NCBI GenBank assembly: GCA_018398815.1
Contig: CM031601.1
Location: 22,543,830-22,607,829, forward strand
Reading direction: 5' to 3'
Source of the DNA: Conus ventricosus
Taxonomy: Eukaryota; Mollusca; Gastropoda; Neogastropoda; Conidae
DNA: 64,000 nucleotides
The notes below the pieces were generated by a model. It was not told the DNA's origin. It did not search any database and saw only the letters and a program-made list of their open reading frames with translations. Position numbers and translations under genes: made by a program. Below are positions 12,000-24,492 of this stretch, in pieces. Each line of letters starts with the position of its first letter. The first letter of the stretch is position 1.

Positions 12000-13560
12000 T
12001 TCAGAATGTTAATCCTTTTTTATTTAAAAACCCCAAAATTCTCAAAAGAGCAACCCTACAACCCCCGCGCCTTTTTCAATTGGGTGCTTTTAAAACACAC
12101 GCCGTTTTTGTTTGGTTATATAGATTTTACACCCTTTTTTATAACAAATTTAAAAAACTTTTTTTAAAAAATGGAACCTTTTAAATTTTAACAAAAGGGC
12201 CCCAAATTACAATGTGGGAAAGCTTTTTTATAATCCCAAATTTTTGGACTTCATTTTTATTTAACCTTTGCAGTAATAATCATAGGGTTCCAATCAGACT
12301 TGAAAACCCACTAACTAGATTTTTAAAACCCGCCAAAAAAGGGGAAAGGTTCCATCAGGATGGTCATCCCGCCCTTTTCTTTTTTACCAAATCATTAAAT
12401 TTTCCCGTTTACTGCGAAAACTAGGGTTTGGGGTTTTTTCCCTATGCAAACCATTTAAACCCCCTTTAATCTTTTAGAAATCAGTTTTAATCTTTCATTT
12501 TATTACCAGTACAGACAAATACTAACTGAATACAAGCCCCCTTTCCCAAGCGACAGCGCGAAAAATCATTCAACACCCCATTGGACAATAATGATAGAAA
12601 GAATCTGCAACAAATTTTTAACTTTAACCCCTTCAACTGATTTTTAAAAAAAAAGGGTTAGCCCACAACCCAGGGGTTTTGGAAACATTGTATTTGGGGG
12701 GCGCAAAAAAGAGAATTTATTATGACTACGGGCCCCGGGCCAAACCCTTTTTTAACCAACAAAAAAAGGTTCGATTAGGATCAATTCGACAAAAACATCC
12801 TAATGTTTGGGGCAACATTTATCTTAGATGAAATAAAGGTTAAAAATGCCAGGCGTGCAAAGACCAATGATTTCCATAAGGAAATATTTTTGGTGTTTTT
12901 TGGACCCAATGCACAACCAAGTTAAAAAAGTTGATAAAATCTACGGGTTTTGGATGTTTAGAAAAAAATTTTCTGCCAATGTAGAAGATGCTTTTTAAGT
13001 CCCCTGTTGATTTGCCTGCCAGAATAAAAAAGGTATAAAGACGTTCTTGCACACGCTAGGCCCAAAGGTTCCTTTTTTTGTAGGCCGGGGATTATCCCAT
13101 GTCCCCCTTTGCCTTAGACTACAAAATTGGGCATGATACAGAATTAAAACAATAAAATCCTAATACTGGGACGCCCAAAAATTTGGGACACAATCAAGGT
13201 TTAAAACAAAAGGGCCCGGCCCCACCCATTTTAAAAAAAGTACCCACCCCCTGAAAAAAGGAAATCTGGTTAAAAACATCCACAGCCAAAGAGCCCAGAA
13301 AGACCCCGCCTGTTCATGAAACCCAACTAAACATCACACTAGCGAAAAAAACACCCCTTGTTGTTTTTTTTAATTTTAGGGAAATTAGCCATACTTTTTT
13401 TCCACAAAAAAATTAACCCAGCAGTAGCACCCTAACGTCCACAGATGGGGGCCCCTTAAAAACCACCCCAAACCTTACCTATAGAAACCCAAAACCCAAT
13501 AAAAACCCTCCCAAATTATCCCCAGGCAGAGCATCAAGCTTTTTTGGCACTAACTTCTTT
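12000..13560 (+). pseudogene. Conserved Polinton gene of unknown function, copy A
   Basis: Corresponds to 33980-35490 of copy B. The short blocks LENPLTRFL (12300) and, near 13000, the DLPA region are still legible, but the frame is broken many times by homopolymer errors. I do not recognise a family. Its place next to the capsid-type genes suggests a structural or assembly role, which is inference. Confidence 0.4.
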
Positions 13561-13599
13561 AATAGGTTTGCTAGTTTGGGGTTTGGGGCTAATCCAACT

Positions 13600-14710
13600 T
13601 TTACCAGGCGGGGTTGGGGGAAAAGCAAGGGCCCGGTTGGCGCCCCCGGGGTTTAAAAGCAAAAAGGGAGGTAAAATGAAAAACCCCAACAGTGTTAATT
13701 TATAAAAATTGTAATCCCCTTTTTCCCCAAAACGATCCTTTTTTCTTTTCCCAGCGTATGTTTTCTTTAAAGAATTTTTATAGTTTCCTGATTCTGCTTG
13801 TTTGTGAGCTAGCTGCTTTTCGGGTTAAAGTAGACAGAAATTTTTAAATTTGGGCCCCCCTTTTTGTAGCCTTAAATCCTGAAATTTTTCTGCTGTATTT
13901 TTAGTTTTTCTTCTGCCTAAATTTTTTATCATCTGAAACCCGCCATTTTTATTTTTTTTTCTTCTTTAATTCTACCCAAAACCCCACCAAGTTTTGCCAA
14001 ATTGTTTTTTATTTTTAAACCCTTATTGACTTTGGGACGATCATTAAGCACCAGGATTTCAGGGTGGGCCCAAGGGGTGAATCTTCAATTGTTTCTAATG
14101 TTTTTCCTACTTTTTTCCCTAAATTAAAACTCGTTCAATTTCTTTGCTGCTTTTTATTTTTGGGCCCTAAATCTTAAAAAGGGGCCCCATTTCTATTTCA
14201 AATTGGGGTTGGAAAACCTTCCCCCAAGTTCTGAAAAAGACAAACAGCCTCGGGCCCAAAAAATTTAAAATTTTTAAATCGTTTTTGGGTGGGAAACAGG
14301 AACCCTCTTTTTCTAATTGTGCTTTTTTTTAGAAATTATTTGGGTCGGGCTTTGCAGTAATTTTTAAAAATTTTCTCCGCTATTTTTCTTTATATACATG
14401 GTTGTTTTATCCATATTAAAAAAAAAAAGGGGACTATGACCTTCTGGGGGCCCTTTAAACCCCCCCCTAAAGTTTATGTAAAATGATTTAAATTCAATTT
14501 GTTAATTTTTCTGCCGAAAATTGCGCTAATAAGGGGGGGTGTTTCTGCTTTTTTCTAATAAAGGGGGTTGAAGACCCTTCTGCTGCCTTTCAATTTCCCT
14601 TCGCGAAAAGGAAAAGGAGCAAATTCTTTTTCCATTTTCCCTTTCAAGTAAGGGGCCTGGCGATCTTTTCTTCTTAAATAGGTCAATTGGGGTAAAAATT
14701 TTTTCAGCCA
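13600..14710 (-). pseudogene. Coiled-coil-type Polinton gene, copy A
   Basis: Counterpart of 35600-36578 in copy B, convergent with the preceding gene and divergent from the capsid gene. Only patches align by eye because of consensus errors. No function is assigned. Confidence 0.35.
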
Positions 14711-14744
14711 AAATTTTTTTTTTTATATTCTTTTTTTTTTAAAA

Positions 14745-16018
14745 AAAAATAAAATCATATAGTTGTGACCTCGACCTTACAAAAAAGAAAAGGGAAACCC
14801 CAGGGGGGAAAGGTAAAAGGCAAAATGTAATTAGGGGAAAATTTACTCCATAACAGTTGACCCTGGAAAAATTTTTAAATTTAGTCAAGCCCCCCAAGAT
14901 TTGGCGCGGGCGATTTTATAAGGGCCAGGCACTGCCTAAACAAATCATTAAAAATAGATTTTAAAAATGGGCAGATCCTAATCTATGTTTTTTGCTAATT
15001 TGGGCCCAAGCCAATCTTTTTAACTTTATAAAAATTAAAGGGAAAGGGCCCAAAAACCCGTTTTTGGGTACTAGGCGGGGCGACATTTTTCCCCTCTTTT
15101 GATCTATGGTGCCAAAAAAAGAAAGAAAAGAGAAAGTTTTCGGGGAAATACAAGACTCCAAGGGTTCAGCAAGGCTTAAAGCGGAGGATCCCAAAGAAAT
15201 TTTAAAAAGAAGAAGAAGTAGCAGAAACATTTGGCAAAAAATTTTCTGCCCCCTCAAAATTTTGAACTTTTAAAAGAGCATATGCCATTTACCAAGGGGG
15301 CCACTAAAAGAAAAACTTCCTTAGAATTTACTTTTAAATCCTAGCGATTCTGTTTTTTCGGGTCGGGAAAGGCCCCTTTTAGCTAAATACACAGTCGCGA
15401 CATCTTCTTGAGTTTAAATTTTGTTACAAACCCCTAAACGGGCCCAGAAAAATTTTTAAACCCCAGTATAAAAATAAAAGTTATTTATTAGAAAGAGTTA
15501 TACATTTCCACAAAAAAAATAGAAAAAAAGCGAGACACTTCGGGAAATACATCAAAATTCATTTCTCTAAGTTTTAAAAAAAGGGAAATTTTTGTTCTTT
15601 TTACTAAAGGGAAAACAACCCCTTTTCATAGAGAATCAGAAGCGTTTTATAACCCAAAAAAATTGAGAAGGTTGACGGGAATAAATGGAAAAGTCTAAAT
15701 CAGTTGTTTTCAGGACGTGGACTTTTACCTCCCAACACTTTGAAAAAAATTTAAAAAAATTTGTTCGTGGGGGTTGGGCCCAAAGGGATCCTGCGGTTAG
15801 GGGGGTTATGTAAAAAACTTCGTTTTATGTTTTTAAGACTCGAGTACTTAAAAACAAAAAAGGGCTGGGGCTGGTTTTTAGATCTAAAATTTGAAACAGA
15901 TTGTTTGGAATTAAAAAAGGATAGGGCAAGATGGAATAAAAATAAATTTTCCCAAAAAGCAGATGGAAAGGCCCAATAAAAATGCACTTTTTTAAGGGTT
16001 TTGTGATGCCTTTTAAAC
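14745..16018 (+). pseudogene. Polinton major capsid protein, copy A (broken)
   Basis: Aligns with the better copy at 36615-37860, starting at the segment that reads SYSCDLDL-like residues and running through the acidic/basic stretch near 15150 and the block around 15640 that in copy B reads NPKIEKVDC. Frames change repeatedly, always beside lengthened homopolymers. The product would be the double jelly-roll hexon subunit of the virus-like particle. Confidence 0.55.
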
Positions 16019-16059
16019 ATTGAAAAAAACAGACAAAAAGACGCGGCTTATTAAAATGT

Positions 16060-16690
16060 AAAAAAAATTTTCTAATAAAAAAGATGGATAGTTTGAAGTT
16101 TCTGCCAAAAGATCCGCACTGTTCTTAACTCGGGATTACGGGGGTTGGGGGAAAAACTGTCTTCGTATTTGTTTTGTTACAAAACAATTTTACGGGTTTT
16201 CATTACGAGCACATTGTTTATTCTGCACAACCATTAAGCAAAAACAAGTTTTACAAAAAAAAGGGGAAAGTTTATTTGGACAGACGAAAATTTTTTTTTT
16301 GGGGGTTGTTTCCTAGGGGGCGAATGGGGCGACTTTTTGGGAACTTTACGTAGCCTATTTGGGGAAGGGAAACATCTTTATTTTTGAAAATGTTGGGTAA
16401 ACGGGGACATTTTTTAAAAAAAGAAAAGCCTTTCAAAACTAGCCTTTAGGGGGGCGCCACGCCTTATTTCTGTGTGGTTTTTAAACTCAAAAATAAATGT
16501 TTGTTTTAAAAAAAACTTTCAAACCCCAAAGTTAAAATCGGTTTTTATTATTTTCCCAAAAGGACAAAGTTTTTTTTAAAGAATTTTTTTAAGGAAAATT
16601 ATAAAATAAGGGACAAAGATGAGTTAAAAAAAAAAAGAGCAGTTAGAAAAATCTAAGACGTAAGCTATTTAGGGGACTGACCCCCCAGTT
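16060..16690 (+). pseudogene. Polinton packaging ATPase, copy A (broken)
   Basis: The P-loop region lies around 16130-16160 and the segment corresponding to the Walker B aspartates around 16380. The frame is disrupted by runs of A, G and T. This is the FtsK/HerA-type ATPase that pumps DNA into the capsid. It lies directly downstream of the capsid gene, as in copy B. Confidence 0.5.
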
Positions 16691-16789
16691 AAATACGTTT
16701 TTTTTTATTGTAGATTGTTTATTGAAAGATTGTTTAAACAATTTGTTTATTATAATTTTAATATTATAAAAAAATGTTCGGGGGCCCAA

Positions 16790-17415
16790 AATTTCAAAAG
16801 CGAGCTAGCTCCTAAATGCACTCAGTAAGCAAAAAGGACCTAGCAGAACAACTGAGTTTGATTTTAATAGGGGGTGGGGAAAATGTTTAGGGTTTTTGAA
16901 TACACAGATGAGGGGGTTTTAAACAAACGAACAGCAATTAAACGGAAAAAAACGACAGCAATATCCTACCCTAGAAGAAAATAAGAAATTTAAGGGCAAA
17001 CGATTTGGCAAACATAAATACAAACTTCTAAAAGGGGGAAAATCCCTTGGGCGTTGCTTCCTGAAATTGTTTTGGAATTTAAAGTTTGAACTACAAAACC
17101 CCAAAGGGTATCAAATGATAGAAAAAAAATTTTTGGGAAAAGTTTTAAATAAAGGGGCCCTTTCTTGTTACCCTGGTTCCCGGGAACACAACAAAAAAAA
17201 CAGTTTAAAATTTAAAGGCAGGGTTCTGAAAATATGCAACAGAGAAAAAAAATTTCCTTAGCTGAAGTAGGAATGACCCCGCCCGGGCTTAAAAAATTCC
17301 CCCAAAACAGAATCACTACCTTTTGCAAAATGACATGTTTTTTTTGCTTTTTTTATTACCCCGGGAGGGGAGGGCGATCCTATTTTGCCAGAAAAATTAC
17401 GCAAATAGAGGTATA
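16790..17415 (+). pseudogene. Unknown Polinton gene after the ATPase, copy A
   Basis: Parallels 38591-39230. The readable frames contain EYTDE and a very basic segment (KGKRFGKHKYK). I looked for the His/Asp/Cys signature of the maturation protease usually found in this part of Polintons and could not identify it. Confidence 0.35.
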
Positions 17416-17799
17416 AAAAATTTAAAGGCTAAAACCCTTGGATGCTCCCTTAAGTCTTTTTGCAATTCCTAAAAAGGGAGATAAAAATAAAACACCCATG
17501 TATCATCTGACAAGGTTACGGGGGGGGGATGGTTAAAAAAAAGAAAAAAACTAACAGTATCGATTTTATTTCTTTAATATGTTGATTTTATTGGTTTTAC
17601 TTGTTAATAAAGTGCTCCCGGGAAAGGATTAATAAGAAGTTAGTACAAGTTTAAATTTAAAAAAAATTTAATCTTTTTAAAAAAATGAAATTTTTAAAGG
17701 GTTTGGGGTTAAAGCAAAAAACTAAAACTTCAAAAGGAAATAGAAAGGAGGGATAAGATAGGGTTATTTGAAAGAAATATGTAAAGCTTTAAATACTCT

Positions 17800-19260
17800 T
17801 TTTTATGAAATTATGGCTCATGGTTTAGTTTGAGTAATGGGGGGTCTAGCGTTCCCGTTTTAGCTACTGGGGGGGGGGCGCCAGTCTCTTTAGCATTAGG
17901 AGGCCCGGGGTTAGGTTTAGGCGCTTTTTTCATATTGTAAGTGCGGGTTTTAAAAAAAAAAAACTCCTAAATTCAAAACACACCGCCCTTGTAGCCCTAA
18001 CAGCAAAAAAAATTTTCATTAAAATTAAGAATAAGCAAATCATTACAGGGTGAAAAAAATTACAGACGAAGAATTTTAAACTTATGGCTTGGGGGAGGGT
18101 TAAAAGGCGACAGAAAATTGAACTTCAAAAGGATGGGAAAGGGCTTTTATTTACGAAAGGTAGCATGGGCGCAAATTAAAAAGAACATTGAAAAACAAAA
18201 AACACGATCATTAAAAAAAAAAAAGACACAAAAAAAAAAGTTTAACAAACACTATTTTTTTTTTTAACTCTTTGTTTTTGGGAAGGGGCAACTTGCAGCC
18301 CTTTAAAGAACAAAGGGTCTTTTTTGGGGCAGGCCCTTTTTTGCCCTGTTTGCCCGCTAGAAGAGAGAGTTCTTTTTAAATAATATTTAAAGGGGGGGAT
18401 GTTTTCATAAATTTGTTCAACTTCATATACGTCTACACCCCATATGGGATCGTAGCTCTAATTCTAAAAAATCACCTTTTGCCCCTCCAGGAGCAAACAA
18501 GTATCTTTTTTTAGTTTCCCAAAAGGCAAGGGGTTTTTGTTTTCCCTTTGGGTTTTCTTCAGTAATGCTATTTTTTTTTTTTAATTTTATGCGTTTACTG
18601 GGTTAGCCCCGGTTTCTTTAAATTTTTCATTTTTCATGGCGCGTTTAAAGGGTGCGGGCAGCCTTCTAACCCATTCTGTATTACGCGTTTTGTACTTGTG
18701 GTGTCCATAATTTCTCTGTATATTGATAGGGAAACACACGTTTGTAGTTCTTATTAAAGTTTTCTACTAGGGCCCGTGATTTGTTTGGGTTTCCTGGGAT
18801 TCCCCCTCTTAATGTAACATGATTTTTAAAAACAGCTGGGTTTTAAAAAAACCCCTTAAAAATCTTTTCCGTCATAAAATTGAATCATTCTAGGTATTTT
18901 AAAGGGCCCCCGCATGTATATTTGTTGTAAAGCCACAGCCACAGCGTTGAGGTTTTATCCGTTAAAGGTTCGGGGTCCTTTTTTTATCTTGAAGCCGTCC
19001 CCAAATGTAGAGCTACTTTTAAATATTTTTTTCTAACTTTATCATGTTGGGAAAATTTCAGCAAATCCATTTTGGGGGGTGTCCTTAGGAACTTAGTTAA
19101 CAAAACTAGGTTATTATTCTTTTTGGGGGGAGGCCCGATATAATTTTTTTCCAAATTGGCCCGTTTTTAAAGCCAGTCCCCTTTGCATCTGATTCAGGGC
19201 ACTCTAGCAGCTTTTTCTCAGTTTTTTTAATAGCAGTCCCTTTTCCCTTTTCCCAAAAAA
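17800..19260 (-). pseudogene. Polinton retroviral-type integrase, copy A (broken)
   Basis: On the minus strand, pieces near 18960-18780 read DKTSTLWLW, then, in another frame, KYPRMIQF followed by a D-G block and GGIPGNP with NHVTLR before it. This is the order seen around the second catalytic Asp and towards the Glu of a DDE integrase core, and it matches copy B. The C-terminal extent is uncertain. The enzyme would insert the element and make the short target duplication. Confidence 0.5.
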
Positions 19261-19479
19261 CCTTCAGGAGAATAATTATTTTTTTACTTGTATTTCCATA
19301 AGAAGGACTGTATTTTTAAAATTTTATTTTTAAATTTTTTTTTTAAAATTGTTTGTGCAAGAATATAGATTGTCCCATAGCACCCACAATAAAACCCAAA
19401 TTTTTGCTAATTTTTTGTTTTTTTACGGTTTATAAAAGTCAGACAGTTTTTGGCCGGGGGCGGGGTTTAGAAAATTCTT

Positions 19480-19770
19480 TTCCGGCACTAATTTTAAAAC
19501 TCATTCATTGGCCCCATTTAACGTCTGCAAAAGTGTGCCTGCATGGCCCTGTTTTCCCTTTAAATTTTTATTAATAAAGTCTAAGTGAGCAATTCGTCTT
19601 TTCTCGTAAGCCCTCTTTTGCCTTGGTAAATCTTCTATTTCCCAAATTTTGACGTTCTTCTCTTCATCGGGAAACCCCAAATTTAAATAAACATATAATT
19701 GCTTTCCCGAGAAGGCCAAGTCATTAAAAATAGCTCCCCTACCATCATAACTACTCCCGCCATTTTTATA
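19480..19770 (-). CDS. Unknown Polinton protein upstream of integrase, copy A
   Basis: A clean stretch of about 73 residues begins MAFSGKQLYVYLNLGF and continues with a charged EIEDLPRQKRAYEKRR segment. Copy B has a matching frame at 41225-41560, so it is probably a real coding region, either a short gene or the N-terminal part of the integrase gene. It is acidic/basic mixed with no membrane segment. I do not recognise the family. Confidence 0.4.
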
Positions 19771-20789
19771 AAATTTTTTTTTTATGATTTAAACTTTTTT
19801 AGGGAAATAACATTTTCTGGGGTAATCCCCCGTGTAAAAGGGGAAATCTTTTGATGCAATCCCTGCAGGAATTACAACTATAACCTTAAAAACATCCTCA
19901 ATGCCCAACCTTCCAGATCCCGGGTTTTTATTTTAAAAAATGTTTTTTGCTAAACGCTATTGCCTATACCCAAGACCGCCCAATTTAAAAAAAGCAGAGT
20001 GGGGAAATGTATTGAAAATCTTTTTTTTACTCATCTTTTTATTAACTTAAAAAAAAAATTAAAAAAATCATTTAAAGCGAAAAAAGGGGGCTTTGGGGCT
20101 ATGTCTTTTTTTAAACATATAATCTTTTTTTGTTAAAGCTAAAAATAAAATTGCAACTGTTTTGGGGGGGGGGGGAATCTTTTTATCCTTTTCCCCCGTT
20201 GGGGGGTTTTTTCCCTAACAAAAAATTTTGCAAGGGGTTTAATAAATAAACCCCAAAAGATAGGCACTGGGATAATTAACCAACCCTTTAAAAATCATGG
20301 GCTTTTTTAAAAATATTTTATTATTTTTTTTTGTTTTTAAAAAAGGGTTGTGCCCAAAAATTAAAGTGTGAGGAGCCAAAACAGACTACTCCACAGACAC
20401 TGCATAAAAAAAGATTAAATTCTCTAGCTGCCTGTGGGGAAAAAAAAACAGTTTTTTTAGGCATGAACAAGGGGTTTAACAAATTTAGAACTGTCTACTT
20501 CAAACGTTGGAAGTAATTTCGTAGGTACGAAGCACACTAGGGTCAAAAAATGGTTTGATCAGTGGGGGAACAATGTTTTGTTTATATGCTAAGTTAGTAA
20601 GTAAAAATGGCGCCCGTTGATTCAGAAGAAAAAATTTTAAAAAAATGACCCCTTTTCACAAGATCGGTTTTAAACAAATCCCCAGGAAAAAATTTTCATT
20701 TGGCATTTTTCTACAGATTTGGGACAAAAGTTTTTTGCCATTCATATGGGGGTTAATTACTTTTAAACATATTAATTTTTTATCCCTAT

Positions 20790-21139
20790 TAAAATTTTAA
20801 ACGCAATAAAAAAAAAGAGCGATCAGGAGAAGAAGGCGCCGCCCGGTCAGTCCCCCAGGGGCCCCCCGCAGGGGCAGAAGTACCCCCAAATGAATGTTTC
20901 CGCAAGGGGAGTAAAGTTTCTAAGGCTAAAAAAACCTGGAGGTTGGGGGGGGGCGTAAAAGGGTGGGAAAGGAACAAACTGAGAAAATCAAACCAATCAG
21001 CCCAAACAAAAAAGGGTTTGAAGTAATAAAGCATCTCCACCAACAACAACAGAATTAACACCCCCACAATCACAATCAAACGATAAGATGTATCATTTTG
21101 TGCTAGGGCTGCTGCTGTTGTTTGGGGGTTTTTTTTCAT
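20790..21139 (-). CDS. Small single-pass membrane protein, copy A
   Basis: The frame starts MKKNPQTTAAALAQNDTSYR, directly followed by a strongly hydrophobic helix (LIVIVGVLILLLLVEMLYYF) at about residues 21-40, then a Pro-rich and Gly-rich tail. The copy B counterpart at 42590-42890 keeps the hydrophobic block and the Pro/Gly tail. A short N-terminus, one helix and a Pro-rich tail suggest a membrane-anchored virion or entry-related protein, but that is only a guess. It lies between the polymerase and integrase genes on the same strand. Confidence 0.45.
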
Positions 21140-21598
21140 AAAGATTTCCCAAAAACCATACCCAGCAACAAAGCCCCCCCCCCCCCAAGCCCCCCCAGTA
21201 AAAGAAAAAGAACCCGCATCTGCAAAAAAAGCGCAACCTTTCCCGCCCGTAACCCATTTTCTATGGAATTTGTTTTTTTAAAAAATAGTAAAGTAAAGTT
21301 AAAACTAATAAGTAAATTAAGTTAGTTTTGAAATACTTTTTTTAAATTAAGTGAAAAATTAAAATTTCAAGTTAAGTGTAAGTAAAATTATAAGGTTTTT
21401 GTTTAATACTAGTTAATTTTTAAGTTAAGTTTTGTTTTGTTTTTAAGTAAGGGACTAGTTAGATTCTTAAATTTTAAAACAAGCCCAAATCAGTCAATTA
21501 ATCTTTTTTAAAATTCTCCCCAAAGCCCTACAGCATTGAAAATCAGGATTGACGTAAGTTTTTCTTGTTATTGTTGAGAATAGTGATTTTTTTGGGGT

Positions 21599-24489
21599 TT
21601 AAAAGCAGTTGTGTTTTTCTTCGAAGAGTAAAAGCGCGATTTTAAAATTTTTTGTGATGAAATACTTTTTTTTCAAAGAGAGCTTGCTTGAAATTTTCGG
21701 AAGTTTTTTTTTTTTTGGCAACTTCTTTTCCCTTTTGCCTTTAAACCTTTTCATTACAGAAAATCTGGTGGCCCAAAGCCCATAATTTTGACCCCCAAAA
21801 ACCCAAAATATTCTTTTATAACTTTCCATTAAATTCATCCTTATCTTTCCAAATTTCCCTTTTTGTTTGCAGTTGAATGTAAAGGGCGTTTTGGGGTTGT
21901 CCCCATGTGTCGTACCACCATCAGTTTTCCCTTTTGCCACTTCTTCTTCTAAGTTTTATTTAAAAATCCCTTTTGGGGAACGTTTTTCAAAAAAGGGGGG
22001 GGGAAAAAAGGGGGGGGGGGGTCAGTTCTTGTAAAAGGGCTCTTGCTTTGGGTACCGCGGGTTTTAAAATTTTTTCCCCTACAGAAATTCTAAAAAACAA
22101 AAATTGACAACTCTAATACGGTTTTAAAAACCGATAAACACCGGGTTGTCCCAAATTAACAAACCTTTTTTTTTTTATAATGCCAACCAGGCTGTCGTTA
22201 AATCTTTTAAAAATCCCTTTATAGTTTTGGGTTTTTTGAGGCAAAAATTAAAATTTCTTGGTTTTCTTTTTTAACTAAATTTTAAAATCTTTGCGATTGG
22301 TACTTTCCTAGTTTTGCCCAAAAAAAGCTGTTGTTCATAAGTTTTAAAAAAGTCTTTTTTGAAAACGTCAGTTTCTTGGGTTCTAAGTTGAAAACTTTTT
22401 GATGTATGGGCTCATAAAGGGCCTTGGGCGCAGATAATTATTCTGTGAACAGCCCGTCCCTTTAATCCGTTTTTCTTAATAAAACGGAGGGGGGTAAAGA
22501 CAAATTTTTTAGTTTTGTGGCGAAGATTGGGGGAAAAAGTTTAAAAGGGGGTTTTGATGGGGCTCATCCCTTTTAAACTTTCTGGGGGCTAGGGGGTAAT
22601 CGTTGTGGAGATGTTTTAGTTCAAAAAGGAAAATTCCCAAGTTACTTCTAAATTAGCCATTGGAAATTTCAAAGGGGGAAGCTGTGACAACATCTTAACA
22701 AGTTTTTAAAAATCATGAGGTATTTTATCATTTTTTAAAATTTTTCAGTGGGAAAAGGTTTTTCTCCTGGGCCCCCCATACAGAATTTTGGCGTCTAAGT
22801 ACTTAGTTTGTTTTAAAGGTTTTTTGGGAAACATAGTCGTCTAAAAATTTTTTGTTGGCTTTGCAGTAAGGATGGAGGCCATGCTAATCCCCCCCCTAGC
22901 CCATCTTCAAACATCTGAAATGGTTGGGGGGATTTAGAAAATTTAAATCAATTGAAGTTTGTAACTTTAAGAAAACCTCCCAAGAAGACCTGGGGGAGAG
23001 GGTGTAAAGTGATGATTTAATTGGGAATGTTTCATGCATTAGAATTTTAATTTTGAAAAACTCTGCTAAAAACACACGTCGTCAATAAATAATTTTTTTA
23101 TCGTGATAAACGCCCATTGTTTTTACAGTGTAATTTTTGTCCAGGGTTTTGTGCGAAATTTATTTTTCAGAGTCATTATGTCCTTTTTCCCCTAAGCCCA
23201 GAAAAAAAAGGCCTTTAGGGGGGTGGGTCTTTTGTAAACCTGTCCCCCGAGTTCAAAAAATTTATAAGGATAGACGCCCTTTTCGCGCTAAAGATGGGTC
23301 GAAGTTTGTTTAAATGATTAGGGAAATCTTGGATTGATCCTGCCCAACTTAAACCAAACTAGCCCTCAGATTTTTGGGGTGATTTATAAAAGGGTTTTTG
23401 AGGGCAAGAGTAAAAAGTCATGTACTTTTCTGAACTGTGCAATGCAGGAAAACCCCCTTTTTATTCAGATGTCCGGGGGGGCATGATAAAAAGAGAATGT
23501 AGCCCCGTAAGTTAGAAAAAAATAGGAGTTTTCCCTTCTTTGGGGCCCAACCCTTTAAATTTAAGATTTCAATTGTTTTGCAGCCCCCCTTTAACTTTTC
23601 CCTAATGTGAAACGTGGCTTTTTACTGCGTTGCCCCAAAAATTCTTTATTGCATATCCCAAAAGTGCATAGATTTAGTTTATTAAAAAATTCTTGGGCTT
23701 CAGGGGGTCATAATTATTTTAAAGATTTATTTTGTTTTTGAGTAGTAATTGGAATAGTTTCCCTCTATCCCAAAAATCTTTCTAGCTGGTTTAAAACTCA
23801 GGGGTTTGTGTTTTTTGACCGTCTGATAAAACAATAAACGGGATAAAAACAGTTTTGGGTGGTGGGTTAATAAGGTTGTTTTTTTTTTCTTGCTGTTGTG
23901 GGGGGTAGTAAAAGTGGTAATATTAAACCAAAATCAGCAAAAAACCCCCGTATGGGCTCATTTGCATTTTTTGTAAATTCTTAAAACTAACTTTAGACCC
24001 AGGCTTAGGTGTGAGGAGTTTGGTTTCACAGTCTACAAAACTTTTACAATGAGTTCTATGTCTGGCAGCTGCTTCTATAGTTGGGATTCTGACCAAACAT
24101 CTTCTACAAATATCTTGTTTAGATTTATGCTTTGATGTATATTCTAACAGTCTGCTTATTGTTCTGATTAATACATAATGGCTCTTAGGGCCGTCTGCAA
24201 ACAGTATCAAGTCTACATGTTTGTTAAGTGATTCGCCTAAAGTAGGAGCGTTTGGAGAAACCCTTAGAGGCACTATATCAGCTTCTACAGACCATGTGTA
24301 TACGTTTACAGTGATTGGTTTGTTTTGCTCTTCAAACTGAGATATACTTTCTATGCTTACTGGAAAGGTTATGTTATCAAAGTTCAGCTCTTGTTTGTAT
24401 GCTTCATAATTGGAAACTCTGTTTGCATGATTTTTAACAGGATGTAGATGCGCTAAAACACACCACATAAAAACACATGTCAGAATTAT
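21599..24489 (-). pseudogene. Polinton DNA polymerase B, copy A (interrupted, broken frame)
   Basis: A clean 181-residue N-terminal stretch (24468-23923) opens MWCVLAHLHPVKNH, contains LNFDNITFPVSI and a Cys/His cluster (CRRC, then H..H..C), all typical of protein-primed family B polymerases of Polintons. Further on the minus strand, LDAKILYGG (about 22797-22765) marks the motif A aspartate region, FKRFNDSLVGI (about 22210) a conserved palm segment, and the motif C Asp-Thr-Asp region falls near 22020, where it is spoiled by a G run. The C-terminal part ends at 21599. The length fits about 950 residues. The upstream start is removed by Tc1. Confidence 0.75.
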
Positions 24490-24492
24490 GTA

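Larger units (their letters stand above)
11619..24492. mobile_element. Polinton/Maverick copy A (incomplete)
   Basis: This segment parallels 33598-46109 plus 54718-54900 in the same orientation and gene order. Both ends are readable (11619-11900 and 23920-24490). The part between is full of homopolymer runs and indels, so genes are followed mainly by comparison with copy B. It lacks the LTR retroelement that splits copy B. Its left end is lost in the gap, and its right end is lost where a Tc1 element inserts near the start of the polymerase gene. No terminal inverted repeat can be seen for this copy. Confidence 0.85.
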
